From contig JAZKYY010000017.1 in assembly GCA_045612365.1 (NCBI GenBank), positions 1 through 64,000 of the forward strand: 64,000 bases of DNA, written 5' to 3'. Each line of letters opens with the position of its first letter. Positions within the stretch are counted from its first letter, which is position 1. This stretch comes from RGIG9608 sp045612365 (GTDB lineage Bacteria > Bacteroidota > Bacteroidia > Bacteroidales > Paludibacteraceae). Positions 44,477 to 52,340 of this stretch are shown one piece after another. The notes beneath the pieces were generated by a model. The model made no database searches, was not told where the DNA came from, and saw nothing but the letters and a program-made list of their open reading frames with translations. A program made the position numbers and the translations under genes.

Positions 44477-46188
44477 TAATTCAACGTTTCGTTTGACATC
44501 ATACAATAATACCACCAAGTACGACGATATTTTCTAAGCTGAAGTTCCATTCTTCTATAATCCGTAGGATTGTTGAAAATAGAAGCAAACTCCTGCCAGT
44601 TGCGTCTTACCTCATCAGAAATAAAAAATCGTCGATCGGAAAGCGAATTTATACCCATTTCTTGCGCCATCAACAACGCCTCTTGATAAAGTATAGGTAA
44701 ACGCTCGTCTTCTTTTATAAATTCTGCACAGAAAGCGCAAAACATGTTGTATTCGCGACGTTGAAGCAAAGAACAAAAAAACACATCGCGCGCAAAAACA
44801 TTCTCCGGATTACTCAAATACGCTATTCTTAAATTATTTTCTTGCTGCGAATTGATGTGTAATAAGGAATCGTGACAAATTATCTCTGTTTTAGAATGTT
44901 CTTTTAATTGGTTTCTTAAAGACTCTACCTCATTTTTATTCACTATGGTTTTATCCAATTTTTCAAGGTACTTTTCGGCTAACAACGAATCATTTTTCTC
45001 CATCTGAAACTGAGACAAATAACGCATTGCAAAGAGTGTTTCGCCATTGGAGTGACTTGTTGACATCAAAAAAGCTTGATGGATAGCTTCATTCAAAAAA
45101 CCTAAATCTCGATTGAAGAAAATCCCTAATGTCGAAGTTTGAACAGAAGATGCGGGCAAAGCCTTTGGCAAAAAAATCGTTTTTGAATCAATAGGATAAT
45201 CAAATAAATGCTCAGGCAAATCACCCTTTTTAGCATGAGCATAAACCACAAATGGGAATAATTCTGTTGTTCTTTTCTTTTCAGACTCACCAAGTTTGAG
45301 CATTTCATCATAATCTTCACACAACAACAACTTGTTGTAGCAAAAAAGATCTTCATAAAGTTGCGCATCATTTTCCTTGTCAAAAAAAGAAAAATAGAAT
45401 AATCCGGAGAACAACAAAGATGCAATAATCCATAAGAAATCACGTTTCGCTGTTTGTACAAACGAGAATTTTGAAAAAATAATCAATAGTACAACAAACA
45501 ACGGGAAGAACAATAATTGGAACGTAAAAGGATCCTTAAACTCGGGAGTTAAATCCTTTACCTCCCAAAAATCTACAAAGAAATAAATCGCCAACAAAAG
45601 AGCAATTGCCAAAAAAATATACTTCGTTTTACTTTTGTTAAGTAACAATTCTACTATGCAACATAAAGTGTAGAAATAAACCAATTCCACACTATTGAAG
45701 AACCAGACGGAAATAAAGAAAAGCAAAACTGCAACTACGGAGTGAATTGCCTTTTCCTCTATTTTACAAAGATATAACCATACAAAAAGCAGAAGAAAAA
45801 TAACGAAAACCGTTCTACGGAAAATAAACAAACGATTTGCTTGAAACACAAAAAGTAGCACTGCAGGCATCAATGCCAAAGCATAAGTCGACGAAGAATA
45901 GCTTAACTTTTTCAACAACTGTCTACATAACAAATAGACCGCTAAAAGCGAAACCGCCATTAACAAAGCTCCCGAATAAGTCCATTTGAAAAACAGTACC
46001 AAAAAGTTGCTCACATACATCAGCAAATCCTTTTCTTCTAGATATTCTAAAAAGAAAGAAGCCTCGGTAGAAAAAAAGTTACTCCAATACCATGTGGATA
46101 AATGTCCTGGAAAAACCATGCTCCAAAAGAAAAAAACACCACAAAGAAGCAAGGCTAACAAGCCATATTCCAAAATTACCTTTCTCAT
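44476..46188 (-). CDS. DUF6057-like membrane protein
   Basis: A 570-residue protein. The N-terminal 260 residues hold about nine hydrophobic helices with long aromatic-rich stretches. The C-terminal half (about 280-570) is soluble and helical, TPR-like (FAMRYLSQFQMEKNDSLLAEKYLEKLD). It resembles the Bacteroidetes family DUF6057. Its ATG overlaps the stop of the upstream c-heme lipoprotein gene by 4 nt, so the two are coupled. Function unknown; a role in envelope redox or transport with its partner is speculative. Confidence 0.65.
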   Translation of the reverse strand: MRKVILEYGLLALLLCGVFFFWSMVFPGHLSTWYWSNFFSTEASFFLEYLEEKDLLMYVSNFLVLFFKWTYSGALLMAVSLLAVYLLCRQLLKKLSYSSSTYALALMPAVLLFVFQANRLFIFRRTVFVIFLLLFVWLYLCKIEEKAIHSVVAVLLFFISVWFFNSVELVYFYTLCCIVELLLNKSKTKYIFLAIALLLAIYFFVDFWEVKDLTPEFKDPFTFQLLFFPLFVVLLIIFSKFSFVQTAKRDFLWIIASLLFSGLFYFSFFDKENDAQLYEDLFCYNKLLLCEDYDEMLKLGESEKKRTTELFPFVVYAHAKKGDLPEHLFDYPIDSKTIFLPKALPASSVQTSTLGIFFNRDLGFLNEAIHQAFLMSTSHSNGETLFAMRYLSQFQMEKNDSLLAEKYLEKLDKTIVNKNEVESLRNQLKEHSKTEIICHDSLLHINSQQENNLRIAYLSNPENVFARDVFFCSLLQRREYNMFCAFCAEFIKEDERLPILYQEALLMAQEMGINSLSDRRFFISDEVRRNWQEFASIFNNPTDYRRMELQLRKYRRTWWYYCMMSNETLN

Positions 46189-47675
46189 TTTCTAAGTTTT
46201 GACGGTTTTGTTCCTCCTTTCAATAATTTTTCTATCTCACGAGAAGACATCTTGGTTGCACCCTTGGTGAATTCAGGAATGTTATAAGATTGCATTCTCA
46301 AAAGGTCAAAATCGGCACTGCTTTGTGGCAACAAAAATGGCTTATGAAAATTTCCTTTCCCATCAAAATATGCCAAATAAAGTCGAGTATAAAGGCCATC
46401 TATTCGACGAGAACTAAAGACAACCCAATGTCCATTACTCGACCACGAATGATAACTTTCTACCGAAGAACTATTAAGAATATCAACATCAACATTCTCT
46501 TTTGTTTGTAAGTCAAGCATTTTAAGCTCTGCCTCATGATGCCATATTGGGAATGTTCCATAATCTGCTTCGGTATAAAGCAAATATTTTCCATTAGGAG
46601 AAATACGAGCAAAAAGTTGTGTTTTGTTTGTCAGTTCCGCATCAATCACACATTCTACCGAATCGCCAAGCATTGCTGTAGTTTCATCAAAAGGAACCCT
46701 AAGAATACTATACTTCATTTTATCATTGTTAAAAGGAAGTTCCCCTGCAGGTTTAGCCGATGAAAAATATAGCCACTTGCCATCGGGTGACCATGAAGGA
46801 AATGTTTCAAACTCTGAAGAATTCAAGAAACGTTTATCAACGATTACTTCTCTTTTTTCCACATCATAAATCATAAAATCCGATTTTGTGTCGTAAACCG
46901 AAATTCTATTCTTATCAAAAGCATGAAAAACCTGAAGTGTGTTACACAAAGCATAAGCAATATAACGCGAAGATGGATGCCACTTAGGATAAGTTCCATT
47001 TTGAGTAAGTTCCGTTTTTAGGTTCAAGTGAACCGCATCATCGCCTTTAACCACAGCCGTTCCTGCATTTATCATACGAACATGAAACATAAACGTATCA
47101 GGATTATATTCGCAAAAAGAGTGACAGTTTACACAACCTCTTCCTTCCTTTGCCTCTTGCTGACTATTTCTAAAAATCGCCCTTTCATCGTATGAAGACA
47201 CATCTCGCTGATAGATTCCCATTCTATCCCAAAGTTCATAACCTGGCTTTATCAAACGATATGTAATATGACTATCAATAGACTCTTCCGCAACAAAAAC
47301 TGAAAACGATTTATACTTTGACCAAATTTCTTCTTCCTCTTTTTTAGCAAAAACCACAACTTCAACAGAAGAACCTTTTGCTTGAGAAAGCAAAGCATTC
47401 CATTTCTTTTCCGAAATTCTTAAGCCATTTTTTCCATTTCCTTTTGCCGAAAATTGCTTTTCCCCACGAATATAAAATTCTGCATAAACACTCTCTGCTC
47501 CTTGCACAGTAAATGTTAGTGGTGCAATATTTGTTGGCACTGTTACTCCGATATAATCAGGAAAAATTGGAGGAAGTTGATCAACCTCTTTATTGTTTTC
47601 TACACCACTACAAGCAGCGAGGAATAGAGAAAAAACAAGAATTAAAATTCTGAAAGGAATAATTATTTTTTTCAT
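46185..47675 (-). CDS. TolB-like beta-propeller lipoprotein with c-heme motif
   Basis: A 496-residue lipoprotein (lipobox LAAC, C22). An N-terminal beta domain is followed by GRGCVNCHSFC: C181-x-x-C184-H185 is a c-type heme-binding motif. A WD40/PD40-type propeller follows (KWHPSSRYIAYAL, SWSPDGKWLYFSS, RISPNGKYLLYTE, SWSSNGHWVVFSS), as in TolB. Similar TolB-like heme proteins occur in Bacteroidetes next to DUF6057 genes. It probably acts on the periplasmic face or outer membrane. The electron partner is unknown and no cytochrome c maturation genes are in the window apart from dsbD. Confidence 0.8.
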   Translation of the reverse strand: MKKIIIPFRILILVFSLFLAACSGVENNKEVDQLPPIFPDYIGVTVPTNIAPLTFTVQGAESVYAEFYIRGEKQFSAKGNGKNGLRISEKKWNALLSQAKGSSVEVVVFAKKEEEEIWSKYKSFSVFVAEESIDSHITYRLIKPGYELWDRMGIYQRDVSSYDERAIFRNSQQEAKEGRGCVNCHSFCEYNPDTFMFHVRMINAGTAVVKGDDAVHLNLKTELTQNGTYPKWHPSSRYIAYALCNTLQVFHAFDKNRISVYDTKSDFMIYDVEKREVIVDKRFLNSSEFETFPSWSPDGKWLYFSSAKPAGELPFNNDKMKYSILRVPFDETTAMLGDSVECVIDAELTNKTQLFARISPNGKYLLYTEADYGTFPIWHHEAELKMLDLQTKENVDVDILNSSSVESYHSWSSNGHWVVFSSRRIDGLYTRLYLAYFDGKGNFHKPFLLPQSSADFDLLRMQSYNIPEFTKGATKMSSREIEKLLKGGTKPSKLRK

Positions 47676-47686
47676 AAAAACAAATT

Positions 47687-48418
47687 TTAAGCAAGTTCGA
47701 CAAAATCGTCATCGATTTGAGGTAAATTATTGTATGCTAAATACAAACGAGCTGTTGCTAGTACATCTTTTTCGCAATAATGGGCGATACGTTTCAAATC
47801 TTTTTCTTCGTAATATACCGATGCCACTTGAGACCCATCAATATCGTCTTTTGGGGTAGGAATACCAAAAACAGCAGTAAGAAGTTTTAAGGAAGTATAA
47901 TTCTTATAATCGCCAAAACGCCACATTTCCATCGTATCAATAAAAGGAATCTCCCAAGGTTTCTTCCCTGAAATCTGCAAACAGTTTGGCAAAGAGATTC
48001 CATTTATCAACATCCGTCGACAAATAAAAGGAACATCAAATTCCTTTATATTATGACCACAAATAACATATTCTGGCGATTTCATAAATTTTTGCAACAC
48101 TAAAGCAAAATCTTGCAACAATTTCTTTTCGTTATCGTCAGTAAATGTTTTTTCTCTGAAATACTGTTTCCCATCTTTTGTGTAAAAATAACCCACAGAA
48201 ATGCAAACAATCTTTCCAAACTCGGAATAAATTCCTGCATTTTTAAAATAAAATTCTTCCGAAGAATAATCGTGATACTTTTCTGAGTTCCGTTCTCGAA
48301 TAGATGTTGCTTTGTCGCTCCAAAGTTGTTGCATTTCTTCACTAAACTCACCCAAAGACGCCACCTGAGGAACAGTTTCAATATCCAAAAAAAGAATCTT
48401 TTCTATATTCTGACTCAT
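47687..48418 (-). CDS. DEDD-type 3'-5' exonuclease (PolB-like exonuclease)
   Basis: A 243-residue RNase H-fold nuclease. Exo I is FLDIETVPQ (D12, E14), Exo II is CGHNIKEFDVPFI, and Exo III contains YCEKDVLATARLY. This fits the predicted 3'-5' exonuclease family related to the PolB proofreading domain, standing alone without a polymerase. Substrate unknown, likely DNA. It has its own promoter box overlapping a palindrome (48436-48458). Confidence 0.85.
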   Translation of the reverse strand: MSQNIEKILFLDIETVPQVASLGEFSEEMQQLWSDKATSIRERNSEKYHDYSSEEFYFKNAGIYSEFGKIVCISVGYFYTKDGKQYFREKTFTDDNEKKLLQDFALVLQKFMKSPEYVICGHNIKEFDVPFICRRMLINGISLPNCLQISGKKPWEIPFIDTMEMWRFGDYKNYTSLKLLTAVFGIPTPKDDIDGSQVASVYYEEKDLKRIAHYCEKDVLATARLYLAYNNLPQIDDDFVELA

Positions 48419-48435
48419 CAGTTCTAAATTTTTCT

Positions 48436-48443
48436 CAAAAGTA
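48436..48443 (-). promoter_or_regulatory. -7 promoter box for the exonuclease gene
   Basis: Reads TACTTTTG on the minus strand, 17 nt before the exonuclease ATG. Confidence 0.55.
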
Positions 48444-48458
48444 AGAAACTTTTCTTAC
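48441..48458. promoter_or_regulatory. Palindrome overlapping the exonuclease promoter
   Basis: GTAAGAAA (48441-48448) and TTTCTTAC (48451-48458) are perfect reverse complements around CT. The palindrome overlaps the -7 box, which is a good place for a repressor operator. It could also be incidental in this AT-rich gap. Confidence 0.35.
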
Positions 48459-48497
48459 ATCTTTCCTAAAACTTCGATTATGCGTTAAGTAGCAAAT

Positions 48498-49544
48498 CTA
48501 TTTTGTTTCTAAAAACTCTCTTATCTTTTTATCCAATGTATCAAAAATTTCTTGTTGGACAACTTTGCAGCGATCCAACCCAGATATACCTCCACTACGT
48601 TGAGAAAAAAAGAAATCACTAGAATTGTTTATATATTGTATTATTTCATTCACATCGCGCGAATAGAACATCTTGCCTGCATCCACCATAGATTGGTCTA
48701 CTGCCAGAAGGTGTGCTCCAGCAAAAAAGGATACAGACGGCACTCCTAGACAAGCAGCTTCTCGAGCCATGGTTCCTGCACCTGTGAGGATAGCATCTGC
48801 GTAGTAACAAGCATCTAAACCGTTTATAGTTTCAGTAGGAATATAGATATTCTTAATGCCTTCTGCATAATTGCGATCCGATTCGTAGCGAGGAAGAAAT
48901 AGGATATTATAGCCTTGTGCATCTAATTGCTTTAGCAGTTCTGGTACTATCGATTGATGACCTTCCACATAACTAGCTTTGATATTTTCAGGACGCACTA
49001 CTACGTAGTGCTCAAATGGCAATTGCTCAAGAAATGCAGGGTTTGGTTGATAGTCTGCTAGGTAGAAATCCTCCTTATATCCATTGTATTGATAAAGATT
49101 CTTCTTGAAGAACTGCTTGCGCAAGATAGTAGGATTGATCACCTTAGGCCAGAACGCAAGATGGGTGAATAGAGCATACATCCAGTTTGGCGATGTCTCG
49201 TTGTCGTCGAAGGTCACAGATAGTTTTCTTTTGCTCCAGGCCACAGGCGATGAAGAATCACCTCCTACGGAGATCTTGATATCAAAGTTAGGCACTTGTT
49301 TGTAGAACAATGCAATGCGCTTGAAGAGGCCAAGAAGTTTCTTTATTTTGTTTCCACCTTGATGTTGTCCTGCTAGAATATATGGTTTACCTATTCGTTT
49401 TTCGAATAGTCCTTTTGTTTCCGCAAAGTCGCGTACGGTGAATATCATATCAAACTCACCATCATATTTGCGTATGATTGGCAAGAGGAAATTCACATGA
49501 GGTACATTGGTTATATCAAACCATATTGTCTTTTTTTGATTCAT
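48498..49544 (-). CDS. DUF354 glycosyltransferase-like protein
   Basis: A 348-residue protein matching DUF354, a family with a GT-B fold. It opens with IWFDITNVPHVNFLLPIIRKY and carries FTVRDFAETKGLF, VRPENIKASYVEGHQS and ILTGAGTMAREAACLGVPSVSFFAGAH, the last resembling the UDP-sugar-binding C-terminal lobe of MurG/2-epimerase-like proteins. It is the most distal gene of the polysaccharide locus as transcribed and lies 5 nt after the FemAB-type gene. Confidence 0.82.
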   Translation of the reverse strand: MNQKKTIWFDITNVPHVNFLLPIIRKYDGEFDMIFTVRDFAETKGLFEKRIGKPYILAGQHQGGNKIKKLLGLFKRIALFYKQVPNFDIKISVGGDSSSPVAWSKRKLSVTFDDNETSPNWMYALFTHLAFWPKVINPTILRKQFFKKNLYQYNGYKEDFYLADYQPNPAFLEQLPFEHYVVVRPENIKASYVEGHQSIVPELLKQLDAQGYNILFLPRYESDRNYAEGIKNIYIPTETINGLDACYYADAILTGAGTMAREAACLGVPSVSFFAGAHLLAVDQSMVDAGKMFYSRDVNEIIQYINNSSDFFFSQRSGGISGLDRCKVVQQEIFDTLDKKIREFLETK

Positions 49545-49549
49545 TATAT

Positions 49550-50617
49550 TTAACTCTTTTTCAGTATTTTCACTCCAAGTTTTCCTATCGCATAGAGCAA
49601 TGGTTTGCGAACGTAGAGGAATCGTCCGTACTCCACTTGTTCGCCACCAAAACGCGCTTTAAAGTCGCGCACACCATATGCTTCGGCTGGCTTGCCAGCG
49701 CCCATCATATCGAATCGTGAGCAGCCGTGCTCCGCTGCATAGCGAATGCCCGCATAAGTGGCCAACGATGATGGGAAAATGCTCTTCCATTCGCCATCAC
49801 GTCCACAGACGAACCATTCGTAGAGGCATTTGCCAGGTAGCTCCACGCATACGGTTCCGCCAATAATCTCACCATTCAGCTCCACCAAGATAAATCGTCC
49901 ACCTGTCTGTGCATATAGTTGCTCAAAGAAGTTGAGCGAGAATAGTGGCGTTTTTATTTTGGTAGTATATAGTTGCTTGAGCAATTGGTAGTAGCTACGC
50001 ACTTGCTCTATAGTAGGATTCTCTATGATGGTTGCGCCATCGCGAATCGATGTTTTGATATCGCGCTTGCGGTTCTTGCCCAATCGGCTTTCCACTAGTT
50101 CTACGGATGTTGTATCAATGTGGAAATTCAAATGAGATTGATAGCAAAAGCCGCATTTCTCGAATATGTGTTTCCATTTCGAGTAGTCATGGAAGTTCCT
50201 ACTCTCAATGTAGATCGGCTTTTGCAGGCGAGAGGCGAAAGAGCACCCCACAAAGTCACGTACTTTGCCGGGGACCCCGCTCGGCGAGAGGCGAGAGGTA
50301 TTGGTTACTGCTAGCAGCAATGCAGTCAACGCTTCGTCGCTGATATCATCTGCAAGAAGTGGTCCTCCGATAATAATTGCGCGACGTGTATAAAATTGCT
50401 TGATAGGATGCTTCTCTTTGGTTATATAACCTACAACAACACCTTTTAAGTTATCATTTTCTGATACTGCTACCACAAAAGGTTTTATTTCATAGGGAAG
50501 AGAGGCATAGAACGTGTACGCCTCCGACGTTTGAAACCAAGATGCAGTTGGCGAACTCTCGATAAGCGATTGCCATTGTTGTTGGTTTATTTGGTCGTAT
50601 GTTAGTATATTTATCAT
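49550..50617 (-). CDS. FemAB-type (GNAT fold) protein carrying an inserted repeat
   Basis: A 355-residue protein of the FemAB/BioF2-like acyltransferase group often found in polysaccharide loci. It shows SWFQTSEAYTFYASLP (26-41), YIESRNFHDYSKW (136-148), IGGTVCVELPGKCLYEWFVCG and RYAAEHGCSRFDMMGAGKP. Family members transfer amino acids or acyl groups to cell-wall or glycan substrates; the substrate here is unknown. Residues about 108-130 (SRLSPSGVPGKVRDFVG and following) are encoded by a palindromic repeat (50227-50294), in frame, between the expected VTNT and LQKPIYIE. GC content is visibly higher than in genes further right. Confidence 0.8.
   Translation of the reverse strand: MINILTYDQINQQQWQSLIESSPTASWFQTSEAYTFYASLPYEIKPFVVAVSENDNLKGVVVGYITKEKHPIKQFYTRRAIIIGGPLLADDISDEALTALLLAVTNTSRLSPSGVPGKVRDFVGCSFASRLQKPIYIESRNFHDYSKWKHIFEKCGFCYQSHLNFHIDTTSVELVESRLGKNRKRDIKTSIRDGATIIENPTIEQVRSYYQLLKQLYTTKIKTPLFSLNFFEQLYAQTGGRFILVELNGEIIGGTVCVELPGKCLYEWFVCGRDGEWKSIFPSSLATYAGIRYAAEHGCSRFDMMGAGKPAEAYGVRDFKARFGGEQVEYGRFLYVRKPLLYAIGKLGVKILKKS
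50227..50294. repeat. Palindromic repeat element inserted in the FemAB gene
   Basis: A palindrome (GAGC 50241-50244, CCCC 50246-50249, CAAAGT 50251-50256, then ACTTTG 50262-50267, GGGG 50270-50273, GCTC 50279-50282) is flanked by identical 12-bp direct repeats GGCGAGAGGCGA at 50227-50238 and 50283-50294. The composition is much more GC-rich than its surroundings. It keeps the reading frame of the host gene open, like the protein-coding palindromic elements known in Rickettsia. Confidence 0.75.
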
Positions 50618-50624
50618 TGTTTTA

Positions 50625-50657
50625 GTGTATGGTGTATAGTGTATAGCACTTCGTGCT
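50625..50657. repeat. 7-bp tandem repeats plus small hairpin
   Basis: GTGTATG, GTGTATA and GTGTATA follow in tandem (50625-50645). Next comes the hairpin AGCAC-TTC-GTGCT (50645-50657). This lies in the gap between the glycosyltransferase at 50699 and the FemAB gene, the only sizeable break in this part of the locus. Confidence 0.5.
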
Positions 50658-50698
50658 GTGTATAAGCAAATGTTACTGCTCTGCTGGTTTCGCTTCCT

Positions 50699-51709
50699 CT
50701 AAACTCTAAACAGTAGCGTCAGCACTTGCCCGTATATTTCAATCAACTGCTCCGCCACTTGCTCGTTGGAAAGGCGTAGTTCTGTTATGCGATCGCGACC
50801 ATTGGTACGGGCGTTAAACTGCAATGCTTCTTGCACCAATGCCACCAACTCATCCACGCTCTTCTCGTCTGCATCCCAACGCTCTTTGGTAGGACGTGGG
50901 TTACGTAAAATATAATGTCCTGGCATGTCACTCAATAGATGACGCACATCTGCCATGTCGGTTGCAACGATAGGACAGTTGCATGCCATAGCTTCTTTGA
51001 GAGCTTGTGGTGAGCCTTCGGAATGCGATGGCAAGGCAAAGAGGTCGCAAGCATTCATGCGCAATACGCAGTCTGCACGACTCAATCCCTTCATCTCGAG
51101 ACATACGATATTACCACAGCGCTCTCCACCTTCAACGGGCATCCATGGTGCTTGTTCTATACGTTCTACCGCATCACGGAAAATAGCGTAGTTCTTGCGC
51201 AGGTTGTCAAATCCACCGCCAAAGAGGATGTACTTGACTCCATCTTCAAAGCCCAATTGTTGACGAGCGATAGCTTGATCGATAATGTGACAATCATCCA
51301 TGTTCACACCACAAGGGATGATGGAGTGTTTCTTGGCTTTGAAATATACTAGGTCATGGATATGTTGTGCCACATATACCACATGCTTGGCACGTAGCGA
51401 GAATAGTGATGTCAGGAAGTTGACATGCCAGTTGAGTGTCTCGCCATTATGGAAGGTAGTTACTACAGGAACCAATGATTGCAATTCTGCTGTGATAGCC
51501 GATAACCCATAGTGTGCGTGGACGATATCGGGTTGGAAGGCACGAATCTTGCGTTTAAGTTCACGTACGGCTAGTATGTAGTTTCCGCGTACAGGCATAT
51601 AGTCGATGGTCATGCCTAGTTGGCGCAACGATTCTCCTTGCTCCGAAACGAATGGGAGAAGGTTTTGTGGGAACTGCTTTTTATAACGTCCTATTATTAA
51701 AATTTTCAT
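50699..51709 (-). CDS. Glycosyltransferase family 4
   Basis: A 336-residue GT-B glycosyltransferase. The N-lobe starts MKILIIGRYKKQFPQNLLPFV and has IVHAHYGLSAITAEL and VVTTFHNGETLNWH. The C-lobe nucleotide-sugar site is LFALPSHSEGSPQALKEAMACNCPIVATD, the E-x7-E retaining GT4 motif. It would add a sugar to the lipid-linked repeat on the cytoplasmic side. GC content is higher than most of the locus, matching the FemAB gene next to it. Confidence 0.9.
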   Translation of the reverse strand: MKILIIGRYKKQFPQNLLPFVSEQGESLRQLGMTIDYMPVRGNYILAVRELKRKIRAFQPDIVHAHYGLSAITAELQSLVPVVTTFHNGETLNWHVNFLTSLFSLRAKHVVYVAQHIHDLVYFKAKKHSIIPCGVNMDDCHIIDQAIARQQLGFEDGVKYILFGGGFDNLRKNYAIFRDAVERIEQAPWMPVEGGERCGNIVCLEMKGLSRADCVLRMNACDLFALPSHSEGSPQALKEAMACNCPIVATDMADVRHLLSDMPGHYILRNPRPTKERWDADEKSVDELVALVQEALQFNARTNGRDRITELRLSNEQVAEQLIEIYGQVLTLLFRV

Positions 51710-51807
51710 CTCGTTGGTATATCTTAACGACTATTATCTTCAATTATTTTCAAATGTTATTTATATCTCCTGTTCGCTTTCGCTCACGAAATCTTATTAA
51801 TCTTATT

Positions 51808-52269
51808 TTAATCTTTTTTTTGTAACAAAAATACGCTGCTATGTGCGCCAATGCGTTTGCAACCTGGTAAGATGATCGCACTTGCGCCAATCCACACATC
51901 GTCGCAGATTTCTAGTGGTGTAGATGATAGGTTTCCACTCTGTCCCATAGGGATATCTAGATTGCTATAGTCGTGTCCTCCACCTTGGAAGAGTATATCT
52001 TCTCCCATGATGATGTGGTTGTGCATGGTAACAATGCGATTGTGACAGCAGAAGTTCTTGCCGATACCTACTAGGTCACCTACAAAGAAACTCTTGCCAT
52101 TTCCAATGTATGCTCCTTGCTCTAGATTGATTTGTTTACCACATTGGGTAAATAAATGCTTAGCACAGGATGCTCGAAGTGCTTTAGCTACTTTACCAAA
52201 GACAGGAACATTGGATTTAGGCAAATGTTTTGCAAAACCGTAGTATAGTATTAACCAAAAGTATCTCAT
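51808..52269 (-). CDS. Hexapeptide-repeat acyltransferase, 3'-truncated
   Basis: A 153-residue left-handed beta-helix protein. It starts MRYFWLILYYGFAKHLPKS and shows hexapeptide repeats (INLEQGAYIGNGKSFFVGDLVGIGKNFCCHNRIVTM, LFQGGGHDYSN, ICDDVWIGASAIILPGCKRIGAHSS). It then breaks into VFLLQKKD and a stop, where relatives continue with a further coil and a GxPAKVI-type end of about 35 residues. The DNA after the break is AT-rich and shows no continuing family sequence. It is probably a damaged gene; partial activity cannot be excluded. An ATG ten codons upstream (52299) is an alternative start. Confidence 0.65.
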   Translation of the reverse strand: MRYFWLILYYGFAKHLPKSNVPVFGKVAKALRASCAKHLFTQCGKQINLEQGAYIGNGKSFFVGDLVGIGKNFCCHNRIVTMHNHIIMGEDILFQGGGHDYSNLDIPMGQSGNLSSTPLEICDDVWIGASAIILPGCKRIGAHSSVFLLQKKD

Positions 52270-52340
52270 TTTTCTCCCAAAATTATCAAAATTAATCAAA
52301 ATTATTGTCTGAAAAGTTATCCCTGAATACGCAAAGATTA

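Noticed and set aside
50107..50343. Plus-strand frames opposite the FemAB gene
   Set aside because: They arise from the GC-rich palindrome and the antisense of a clear coding gene.
51768..51800. TTCGCTTTCGCTCACGAA-type short repeats
   Set aside because: Similar short runs occur at 1304-1326 and 50688-50697, but they are too short and degenerate to call a repeat family.
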